A DNA stretch of 64,000 bases. Source: Vickermania ingenoplastis (lineage: Eukaryota; Euglenozoa; Kinetoplastea; Trypanosomatida; Trypanosomatidae). Made by a program: the position numbers and the translations under genes. The notes below the pieces were generated by a model, which ran no database searches, had not been told where the DNA came from, and was given only the letters and a program-made list of their open reading frames with translations. Of the stretch, positions 1 through 10,700 are shown piece by piece. Location of the stretch: positions 124,001 to 188,000 of the forward strand of contig VFSE01000340.1 of assembly GCA_010157825.1 (NCBI GenBank), given 5' to 3'. Position 1 is the stretch's first letter; each line of letters begins with the position of its first letter.

Positions 1-1061
1 TTCTTCTCGGTGTCGTACATCGCGAAGGCGACGGACATCTGCGGTTCATTGAAGCAGGGCACGATTGCCCGCATCGCGGCCGTCAGCGGGTCGGGCGAGC
101 AGTGGGCGTACAGCTTCTGCAGCTGCGCAACGTGGGCGGACACCTGCTCCGCAGCGGTGATGCTCTTCCGAGCCGACTCTGATAATGAAGACGACGACGA
201 GGAGGAGGAGCGAGACAGTTTCGCGTCTGCTGCTGGCGCAGCGGGGGCCGGGGCGGGGGCCGGGGCCTCCTCAACTGGGGCAGGCGCCTGCTCTGCAGCA
301 GCTGCCGGCACTTCTTCGGCGGCGGCGTCGGCCGGGGCCTCCTCGGCAGGCACTGGCGCCTCCTCGGCAGGCACTGGCGCGGCCTCCTTTACTTCGTCCT
401 CTTCTTCGATGGGGGCACCATTTTGTACTTGTGCAGGAGCCTCACGGCCCTCGACGGGGGCGGGCATGCCGTTCAGGTATGTCTGCGCGTAGGTCTGGCG
501 GTTGTATAGGGGCTGGGTGATGGTCTTGCCGTCCACGCAGGGGTACACGCGGAAGTTGATGACCGCCTCCCCGCGTGGAAAGCTCAAGTACGCAGGTTCG
601 CCGGAGCTCTTGCAGGTGGTGGTGCCGAAGATGTGGCTGAGATCCTCGGTGTGAAGCGTGATCTTCACCCCGTCCGGCATCTCGCGGGGGTTCGCGATGA
701 AGGCGGGCGGGGGCCGGGCGTTGCGGCGGGAGCTACGGCGCTGGCCAGGAAAGAGGAGGTTGAGGTTATCGAAGCGCATCTTGAACATTTTGCACTTCCC
801 ACCGAGCACTGGAACCGTGTTGCCGGTGACGACGTCCTTCTCTGGGCCCTCCTCCGTCGCGGTGATGGCGGGCGTGGTGTAGGAGGCGCCGTTGACAGTG
901 ATGGTGACGGCGCAGGTGAGTCTTTCGAGATCCACCGGGAGCTTGCGGATCGAGACGGAGTGAACAATGACGGAGGAGATGCACATGCGCATCAGAGAGT
1001 CATCCACATGGACGAGCGCCTCCATGTCCTGCGGCTGTGTGCGGATGGGGATGTCTTCCAT
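1..1061 (-). CDS. Hypothetical protein, 3' end cut by the window edge
   Basis: Open from an ATG at 1059-1061 to the left edge, giving about 353 codons; the C-terminus lies outside the window. I do not recognise the family. Residues 1 to about 170 read as an ordinary, mostly beta-rich globular domain. This is followed by an Ala/Pro/Glu-rich linker of about 80 residues with imperfect PVPAEEA-type repeats, seen in the DNA as a tandem duplication near 336-383. A Ser-rich patch and a second ordered segment follow. The start is supported by a long coding-strand pyrimidine tract ending in AG at 1077-1078, only 15 nt upstream. The low-complexity linker suggests a scaffold or a cytoskeletal/flagellar protein, but that is a guess. 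Confidence 0.75.
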   Translation of the reverse strand, partial: MEDIPIRTQPQDMEALVHVDDSLMRMCISSVIVHSVSIRKLPVDLERLTCAVTITVNGASYTTPAITATEEGPEKDVVTGNTVPVLGGKCKMFKMRFDNLNLLFPGQRRSSRRNARPPPAFIANPREMPDGVKITLHTEDLSHIFGTTTCKSSGEPAYLSFPRGEAVINFRVYPCVDGKTITQPLYNRQTYAQTYLNGMPAPVEGREAPAQVQNGAPIEEEDEVKEAAPVPAEEAPVPAEEAPADAAAEEVPAAAAEQAPAPVEEAPAPAPAPAAPAADAKLSRSSSSSSSSLSESARKSITAAEQVSAHVAQLQKLYAHCSPDPLTAAMRAIVPCFNEPQMSVAFAMYDTEK

Positions 1062-1746
1062 GGTGGTGCCGTGTGTCTGTGTGTGTGTGAGTGGGTGGAA
1101 AGAAAAAACAGAGAAAAGAACTACTACTACTGTACGAAACACAAACAAAAGGGCATTACATACACATACACATATATAGAGGGGGGTACAATAAGAATAC
1201 GAATCAGGGGACAGGAGAGAGAGAGAAGAGGTGTGTTTTGTTTTAGCATGGGGGGGCATCACGTGTGACGGCACCAGAGGCGTATGGGCCGGCTTCCGCA
1301 AGCAGGTAATGATCTCTCGTAGAGGTATGTGCATATGGATCCAGCAACGCTAGTCATGTTTGTTGTTTTTTTTTCCTATGACACATCATTTTGTGTCTCA
1401 CATACATCCCGAAGGAGGAGGAGGGGGGGGGGGATGCGCTCTAAGCTTGGCCCACACGCCGTAGGAGAGGGAGGAGAGAGAGGGGGGGACCTGTGAGATC
1501 CTTTGCCCTTTCGGCTTTCCTGCCTTGTTTGTTTGTTTGTGTTTGTTTGTGTTTGTTTTCTTTGCATCTATCGCTCTCCACATTCTATGTCGTTGCACTT
1601 GATTTAAAAAAAAAAAAAAAAAAATCTTCCGCTCGACTCTGTTCTCGTTGGTTGCTTTTTTTATTGGAAAAAAAAAAAAGTCCGTTTACATTTGAAAGGC
1701 CGGGGAGGCACACACCCACATACGCACATATACATGCACCCTTCCA
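1062..1746. other. Intergenic region, no gene seen
   Basis: Holds A-runs near 1605-1624 and 1666-1680, a GT-rich TTTG repeat near 1525-1560 and a G-run near 1425-1432. It should contain the 3' UTR and poly(A) site of the long gene to the right and the splice signal of the gene to the left. The short open frames here are low-complexity. Confidence 0.7.
1077..1078 (-). promoter_or_regulatory. Probable spliced-leader acceptor AG of the partial gene
   Basis: On the coding strand a pyrimidine-rich run (TTCTTTTCTCTG, then CT/CA-rich) ends in CAG 15 nt before the ATG. This is the arrangement of a kinetoplastid trans-splice site. It is inferred from sequence only. Confidence 0.5.
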
Positions 1747-4700
1747 TCAGACTTCCGTCTCCCTGCTGTCCCCCCGCACGAGAATGTAGTTGTCTGACGG
1801 CTTATCGTTGATCAGGAGTCGGTAGAAACATTCGTATCGCACGTTGGAGTACTGATGGAACTGGATGTAAATGGGCGTCATCCCCGGCATGCCCCCCATC
1901 GTAGCGGGCGGGATCACGCCTTCCATCGTAGAGAAGACAAAGGCATTGGGCTCATCGACGAGCAAGCAGCCCTGTTCGCCTTCGGCGGGGCGGACGTCGG
2001 GTGGCATATTGGTCACCTCCTTCATCTTCCGCTCGGCAGTGAGGTGTTCCTTTGCTCCCTGCACACCGAGGGTCGTGATGTACGCCAGCACGGGCTTGGC
2101 GAACTCATCCCGGAGGGCCTGCGCGCGTGGAACGCGAATAATTCGGAAGCGAACGGCCTCGTCCATCCGATTGTGAATCCGCACCTCCTGCACCGCCACC
2201 GGCTGGGGCCGGCCGTCGTGCACGAGCTGGCCCGGCTTGAACCATGTCGCCAGCGGGGTGGTGAAGACGGTGGCGGTGGTGAAGGGCACGAACAGGCGTA
2301 CCTGCTGTTCGGCCAAGGCGTTCTGCCGGCCCATCTCCACAGGCGCCTCCTCCTCGAGCAGCGTGCGGGCTCGACTGGACTGGCTGAGACGGGCGGAGGG
2401 CGATCCCGTGCGACAGTGTGCCGCGGTCCCCACCTGCTCGGGGGGGGGCGGCGAACTGGTCCAGCGCGGCCGCGGCGGCGTACGCTGCGGACTGCCGGTC
2501 GTCGTGTCAGACGGGCCCCCGCCCGTGGCGGTCTGCGCGGCAGCAGCGGCGCCGCCCATCTGCAGGACGAGGGGCATAGGGGAGTCCCGGTGCTCTCGGT
2601 TCTTCTTGGCCTCCTGGGTGCACACACTTCGAGGCGGGGTCGCCCCGAAGGCTCCGGAGGCGGTGTTCGACTCCCCAGTAGGACCCTCCGTGGTGCCCAT
2701 CGATGCCTGGCCGGGCAGCGCACGCCCACCACCCATCCCCGCCGCAGCGCTGCCTTCGCCGCCTTGATGTTTGTTCTTTCCACGCAGCGATCCGTCATAA
2801 AAGTAGAGCATGAGTCGCCCTTGCAGAACCAAGCGCTTCCGGTACAGCGGATCTGTGAGGGCGGCCTGCCGCTCCGGGTCCCGGACCCCCATGGTGACGT
2901 TCAAGGCGTCGCCGCACTGCAGGCGGTAGACCAATCGGCCATCCATCTCGGTGGTGGCGAAGGGGAAGGCGCCGATCCGACCGGGTCGATCCTTCCGAAC
3001 CGCAGAGAGCTGGTTGTTCCCGAGGGGGTACCCTTCAGCATTTCCCCCCCCGCCACCGCCGCCGCTGCTGGGGACGGTCGCCGGGGGGTTCTGCCAGTCG
3101 TGGCGGCCGGGGGGCCGCATGCGGTTGCCTTCCATAATATCTGGTTCGTCCTCGGAGCCGAGCGGGTCGGACTCGACCTGCGACGGGATCAAGTTTAGGG
3201 AGACGATGCAGAATGCCGTGTCCGTCTCGAGCGCGAGGTACACCGCGGCGCTGTTGTAGTTGGTGAGCCGCACCGTGCGCCCGCACCACTGCCCTTGGTG
3301 ATACGTGGGGAAGAACACGCCGTCCATGGACGGCTGCACATCGAGGCACGGGACGCCGCAGCGCGCCCGAACGAGGAGTTCAATGGGGGTGAAATACTGA
3401 TGGCTCATGCAGCGCACCTCAGCGCGGCGGCGCAGGAGATACAGCAGCAGTTCCCGGCGCTCCTCCTCTTCCCGGAGGAGGTCCTCAATGGGGCGCATCC
3501 CTCCAGCCATGGCCTCTAGCATCGCCACCGAGTCGTCCACTTCATCTTCACTGCTGTCCGCGTCGTCGGCCCCCGAACCGTCATCGGGTATGACGTCTTC
3601 ATCGTTGCTCTGCTGCTGCTTCTGCTTCTTCTTCTGCAGCGCCGTGTGGTCCAAGGGAGGGGTACCCCCGCGGCTGCCACCGAGCTGCCCACTGGAATGA
3701 TCCAGTACTGCATTGGACGGGGCCCGTAGCAACTCCTCCATGTTCTCCGGGGTGTTGGCCAGCCACGAGTTCACAGTACCTCCCTTGATGGTTTGCGTTC
3801 CAGAGGGAGACATGGGGCCAGTGCTGCCGTTCAGCATCGTATTGGTGCCCCCGCCGCCACTGATGGTGCTGTTGTTGGTATTGCCACCGCCAGCGAGACG
3901 ATTGCAGGCGAAGTACTGCTTGGCACACAGCCGGAACCCCTTGGCCAGCATGGCCCTCTCCAGTATGTAGCGCTCGGCGGGCGAAGGGAACAAGACGCGG
4001 TTCTTACGAACAACGTGCTGGCGGGACCGCAGTGGGCGCCGAACCTTTAACATGGACACCCGGCTAAGAATCGACTCCTTGTTCTCTCCTGGATGATGTG
4101 TGGCAACCACCCCAGCCCGGAGGCCTTCGAGCGAGCGGACGCTGGGGTACCGGTCCTTGTGGATCTCATAGAATTCATCTATTAAGAACGAATCGTTGAA
4201 GGGGCTCTCGGCGATCTCGGCGTGAATCACAACACTGCCATCCCAAGGGATCTCCTGCGAGGCCGTCGTGGGCTCCGCCCCTTCCCCGCTCCCGCCCTTC
4301 TCCCCGACCGCACCAGTGGTGGTGGCCGCCGCCGCCGCAGCAGCAGCAGCAGCCAGGCCAGTCTTTGTGCTGCTACTCCGTGTTGCGGGGGCGGAGACGC
4401 AGCTGGTGGCGGGGGTAGACGAGCAGACGCTCGCTCCGTTGGCAATGGCGGAGAGTGTCGCAGCAATCGTACCGGCGCCTCGCAAGCGATCCAGAACTGG
4501 CTGCACTACCTGGATGTCGGGCTCGTACTCAAGCCAAATTTCTTTGGTGGAGTTCGCCTTTATGAAGAAGGTGGCCGGGGAGACGGAGGCATTCCCCTTG
4601 CCGATGCTCTGCCGCGTCTTGGCCTCGCCGGTGAGCGGCATCAGCCGCAGCGTGACCTGCGAGGCATCGGCGGACGCATCGACGGCATCCACTTGAAAGG

Positions 4701-7700
4701 TGGCCGAGCAGAGATAGATGTATACCTCCACATTCAAATCACGCGGGATGCGGTTGATCAACCGCAGGTGTCGCTGTGACGTCCCCACCGACGCGATCAC
4801 TGAGGGCATCAGGAGTAAGTCGTGGTGGCCGCAGGTGGTAAGCCCCGAGGTGGTCGGATCGAGCAGCAACGGCTTTCCTTCCACTTCCCATCGCACGGGA
4901 AGATCGATGGGCGGGCGGAGGCCGTCGAAGTGGACCCGCACCGTCTCCTCGTAGCGCCCTGGCAGGTTCGTGACCATCATCAGCGGGAGCTGCACGCGAT
5001 CAAATGGCCGAATTGGTCCCTGGGGGGAGCACTGAAGCGTGGAGCAGCCGCGGCCATCCAACAGCCGTTCTTGCGCCCCTGCGAGGGCCTGCTTGTTTGC
5101 TCGCTCCCTGGCCTCGACGCCGTTCATCAGCGTCGTCCAGAAGGAGGGTCCCTCGCCTTGCAGTAGCGGCACGGCCGACGCAGTGCCATCGGTAAGACGA
5201 AGGGGGGAGTTCGCGTTCCGGCCTTTGGAGTGATGGTTCCCTAAAACACGCCCGCCATCCCCCACCTGCTGCTGCTGGGGCGAACCGGCCGCCGACGGAC
5301 TCGCCGCGGAGTACTCCCCAGCGCTGTACCCTCCTAGGCTCTGCGGACTACCAATACTCGTGCTTTGAACGGTTCCCCCGTTGGTGAGCATGAACTTCTG
5401 GGTCGTTCCGAGGGTACTGCCGCCGTTCAGCGTGGGGCCCCCATCCGGGGAGAGGTACGTGTCGAGCACGTAATCCCATTGGCGATACTGCAGTACCTCC
5501 ACCTCGTACGCACTGATGCACCCCGTGTAGTTCTGAAAGCCGAGAGCAAAGCTCGCGGAGGTCACCGGCCAATTTCCCGCCAGCTGGGAGGTGAGAACCA
5601 GCGTGGCACACAGGGCACGAAGGGGGCGCGGGATGGGGGCCATCAGCGGATCCTCGAGGGCCTCCTTCTCTAGCGACATCACCCTGCCACCAGCGGCGGC
5701 GGCGGCGGCGGCCGTCGCCTTGGCCGATGCCGTGCTTCCACGTTTTCGATGGCGCTCGGTGGAGGTGGTGGGCGACTTGGTGGTGCTGCTGCAGTGGTGA
5801 GAGCGCTTCAGGGAGTGCGTCGAGCCCTCCGCGCCAGGGGTGGGCCCCTCGCTTCCTTGTTGACGGTGCGGAGAGGAATGCTGCTGGTGGTTACTGCAGG
5901 TGCTGTTGTCGGGGTGACGGCTGGATATGGCGGAGATACCTGCTGTTGGTAGCTCCCCCGTTTCCTGGGGCGCCTCGTCCTCTCCCCCCCGCAGGCGATG
6001 CTCGGAGCTGCCGTGGCTCTCGTGGCTGGGATGGCTCTGAAGGCTGCTGCTGCTGCTGCTGCTACGGGCCTGTCGCTGGCTCTCCCCGCCCACCTGAAGC
6101 AGTACCTCCTCGATCAAGTTCCACAGCAGCGCCTGGATGTAGTCCACTGTCGGGGTCTCCTGCCAGTGGGCGTGCCGGACCATCACAGCATTTCTGACGG
6201 TGAGATCCGTGCTGGTGTGGGTCTCGTTCATAGCACGCACGGCGTGCTGGTAGGGCAGGAAGTGCTGCAGGGAGGCGGTCATGGCCTTCACCGAGGTGGA
6301 GGTGCAGATCACCGCCATGTCCACCGATATGGTCAGTTGGTGGACGGCTTCACACCGTAATTCAACCAAAAGAACTTGTTGGTTCCGCTGAGATCGGAGG
6401 CCGAGAAGGGCTCGATAGCAGTCCGCCGCGCCACTTACCGCCTCTTCGGGGTGGTGCTTGAATCTCGCCCGCACCGTCACCCCACAGTGCCGCTGGCCGG
6501 CACGAATGGTGTGGTGCCGGGCGAATTCAAGCTCGAGGTACGGGGATGGCGGTGAGGCGAGCTTCAGTGTGAACGGATTGTCCATCGCGGAGAGGTTCGA
6601 CACAAAAAATTGTGATTCCTGCCAGACACCTTCGGGAACGGCGCCGAACTGCAGCAGCGCTCCGTCGAGCACCAGTGTCGGGTCTTGTATGGTGGCGCGG
6701 GTCTCCATCGCAATGGTCCCCCCATTACGAACGACGAGCTCAAAGAAGGTTTGTGCATCCTCTAGTGAGACGGCCTTGCGGTACACCGTCACCTCAATGG
6801 AGTCACCGGGGCAGAGCTGGAAGCTGGGGGGGATAAAAACAAACCGCGGCGGCTTTCGCATCATCGGATCCTGCAGGTCGACCATCACCGCCACCGGGTT
6901 GTCGTTGGTCACGGTGAAGGACGCCTGGGCTTCTTTGCCCATCTCGATCAAACCAAAGTCGAGCATCCCGGTGCTGGTGTGCACCGAGGCCCCCACGCCC
7001 ACCACATCGAGCTCCACCGTGTGCGAGCACGGGGCCCCAGGTGGGGCCAGCTCCATCACCTCGGGGAAGTACAGATTGATTCTTTGGTGGTGCTCCCCGC
7101 TGTGGTGAACCGTAAATTTAACGGTGATGGGCTTCGAACTGAAGGGCGGCAGGACCCCACAGCGCGGCATCGCCCTGACCGTCACGTGCGTTGGATCGTG
7201 CGGCGGCCAACGGCCCCCGCACTCCGCCGGCGTTGGATCAAAGACGAAGTGAAGTGGGCGGGGCGAGCGGTTGTGCAGCGTGGCGCGCCGGCAGTTTTCG
7301 TAGTGAATGAGGCAGTCGACGGACTCCGTGAAGCGTTGCGGCACCATCACTGCTGTCGGGACCTCGGGCTGGAGGTAGATAAAGAAGCCGGTGGAGAACG
7401 TCTCGGGTTCCTTTTGCGTGTCCTGTGGGGCAACGAACCGGCGCACTTGGCCAAACGGATCCGCGTATGGGTCTGTTCCGCACTCTTTTGGGGTGTGGCC
7501 CCGCTCCACCTTGGCCCAGATGCTGGCGGCGACCTCCTCCGGTGTGCCGTGGCAGAGCCGAGCAGAGGGAACCAGCTTCCCCCGGCGAAAGAGTCCCACC
7601 ACCGCGGGGTCCACCCCGGCCCACTTTCGGCGAGTGTGGGCATCGGCGTTCGGGTCATCGGGGTCTGGCAGGCCCTCAATGAACAGCGCGAAGCTCGTCA

Positions 7701-10700
7701 CCAGCGGAACGGGTTGGTGTGGCGTCACGGACACGGTGAAGTGCATGATGCTCCCGGGCTCGAGCACACCGCAGCGGGGCTCAATGGCGATCTCGGTTTC
7801 CCGGGCCAGCCCCAAGCGCGCCTGCTCCGCCGCGGCACGCCGCAGCACAGAGGTGGATATTCCGGAGGCGTCGTCGTCGTTATCACTGGAACTGCTGAGC
7901 GGCGCTTGCCCATCCCCGGATACGAGCGCCGCGGCGCTCCCCGTCGCATCCAGTTGGGGCTGTTCATCTCCCGGCGTGTTGGGCAGGAGCGTTCGGTTGC
8001 CTTCGACCTGCCAATGAAACGGGAGACGCACCATGGATAAGTTCTGCAGCTCCACCGTCACCTCCGAGGCGACGTTGGGGGTTGTATGCTGCACAAAGTA
8101 GTGTGGAATGAGTTCTTCTTCATCATCCACCCGCCACTGCGGCGTGTCGCTGGGCTCCACCACCACATCCCCGATGCGTGTGAGCTGCAATCGCGGCACG
8201 ACACCGGCACCGACGAGGTCATAGTAGTGCCGAGCCACCACGTCTCCGCCACGCGTCTCCTGGACGGTGACCTCCAGCTGGCCGTGGACCTCCCCCTCCT
8301 CCCGCGGCTGGAAGGAGAGGGTGAAGGTGGTCCCCTCCATCTGCTGGAGGATGAACGGCGCGGAGGCCCCCTTACCGGCCACGCCTTGCTGATGGAGGTA
8401 CGCGAGCTCGCTGGGAGACCCGCAAGACCACCGCTCGCCCCCCACACGGCGGCTGCTGCTGCTGCTGCTGCGGCTGCTGCGGCTGCGACCGGATCCGCGG
8501 TTGGGGCGGCCAATGTCGAAGGAGGAAGTGGAAGCGCCATGGCTGCGCCGGCCGCCGCTACCGGGAGGGCTGGCGGTGGGCTCGGGCTGTCGCCCGCCTT
8601 CGCGCGTATGCGTTTGCGCATGACTGAGTGGGGGTGAACCATTGGAGCGGCCGCGAGCCGTACCGGGGAGGTAGGGCGGTGCATTGGGGGCCCTACCAGC
8701 GGCGCTCTGTGGGAGGTGGGCCACGTCGGCGGAGAGCTGTTCGACATCATCGAGGACGGCCACCGCGCCGTCTGGGTGCGGTAGAATGCGGAACGAGGAG
8801 CAGGTACTCTTTAGTGTGAGCATCGCATCCGAACCCACGTTTTCAATGTAGTAGGAGGTGGTGGTGGTGGCCATCACAAACGTGTGTGGAAATTCAATGC
8901 GCTCGACAGGGAAGAGCCGCAAGGTGGGGGCCGGGGGAGCGGTGGTGCCCGCCGCCGCCGTCAGACTACTGTTGTCCCGCCCTGGTCTCCCGCTCCCGCT
9001 CCCGCTCCCGCCGCCAGCAGTTCGAGACGAGGATCTGGAAAGAAAGGATCGAGGCATGCTCGGCCGCCCGCCCGATGTGGTGGAGCTGGGTGCAGAGGAA
9101 GACACCGCCACGGAGCTCACATCCACCAGCCACGCCGACCCGCCACCGCCACCGCCAGTCCCTGTCGCGCTTGGTTGTTGCACCAGCGGGCAGCCGTCCT
9201 CGGTGGGCGGCGCTGCGGCGAGGGGGGGCGGCGGGGCGCTGGGCGGCTGGGGGGGCAGGGCCGTCAAGGCGCGCTCCAGAGCGGAACCTCGTGCGGTGCC
9301 CGTGGCGGTGCGCGGCGTTGTGATGGCGCTCGCCGCCCCGCTGCTCGCCACAGCGCTGCTTGCCGCCGCCGCCGCCGCCACAACGGCTGCGGGGCTGAAG
9401 GCACCTTGGAAGCTGTACAGTTGAGGCTTGGGCAGCACCGTCTCGCACCGAACCCGCACCTCGTAGAAGCTCCAGCTACCCCCTTCGGCGTTGCGGGCAT
9501 TACGTTCTTTTGTAATCCCAATCTGGAGCACGGTGTCGATGACGGCCTCGAACATGTGCTCCGGCTTGAAGGCAACCTCGACTTCAATGTATCCACCGCA
9601 GCTCACCGGCATCTCGTAGCGCACGTTACGCTCCACGCGGCCCGCGACGGGGGCCATGCAGGTGCACGTGTAGACCAGCCACGGATCCGTGGAGGGGTGC
9701 ACACGCAGCCGATGGCGATCCGCATTTCTGTTCGTGAATCGTATGACGGTGGTGGCCCGCTGATGGGTGCAGGCCCGCAGCACCACCTCCTGGTTCTTGG
9801 CAGAGCACTCGATACCGAGGTGCAGCGTCGAAGTGTTTCTGCTGGCGCCCTTGTGCTGCGCCTTGTTCCGTGCTGCAGCTTTGCCGCTACGCCCTCCTGC
9901 CGCGGCTGTGATACCAGGGGACGCCCGGGGCGACGGAGAGCGGCCGTTTCGCTGGTCATCAGCGGCGCTGTTGCTGGCGGAACTGCCGCCCGAGGAGCTG
10001 CGGCCTCCGCCATAGAACTGTTTGAGGCTCATCGGCAGGTTGGAGGCGAACTCGGAGGGAGGCTCGGGCATGTGATCCGTTGGCGGGTACGTCTCCGTGA
10101 AGAAAGGCGGGAGGGCACAATCAACGCCGGGCTTGTGCGTCTTTAGCTTGTCGGTGAGCGTGACCGATGACTCAGGCGGCGGGCTTTCGACGAGCCCGCT
10201 GTTGGCGTTGAGAACAGGTTTGTAGCCGTATTGTTCACTCAAGGTCTGGTTGTGCTGCCGCGCAAAGGCCAGCGCATCAATAATGAAATCGGGCGTGCTC
10301 GCGATCGCCGCCGCTGCAGCGGCGGTAGCAGCAGCGGCAGCGGCAGCAGCAGCAGCGGCGCTGCTCTCTGACCCGTTGCCGTCCGCACCGGTGGGCGTGC
10401 GCCGGCTGGAGGACGCGGGTGAGACGTCGAGCGTCACGTGGCGCTTGCTGCTGTTGAGCCCCGCCATGCTGTTCGACCGGCTCTCGCGGCGAGGGCTGCC
10501 CGGCGTTCGGCCGCTAGGGTTACTTGAGCCGCCGCCGCCGCCCCGTCGGGGCGAACAGTTGCCCTTGCTGGTGGCCAGCCGGCTGCCTGAGCTGGGCGAG
10601 CCGGCCCCCGTACCAGGGTGTGACACGGCCAACGCCGGGGCTTTAATCTTTGGAATAGGAAATCGAGTGCCGTCAAGAATTTCGTCCATAGAAAAGTGTT

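Noticed and set aside
1855-3198. Long plus-strand frame of 447 codons opposite the ASH gene
   Set aside because: A shadow of the GC-rich minus-strand coding frame, with no domain or acceptor of its own.
8884-10146. Plus-strand 420-codon frame
   Set aside because: Antisense shadow of the ASH gene with Arg/Ala/Gly-biased composition.
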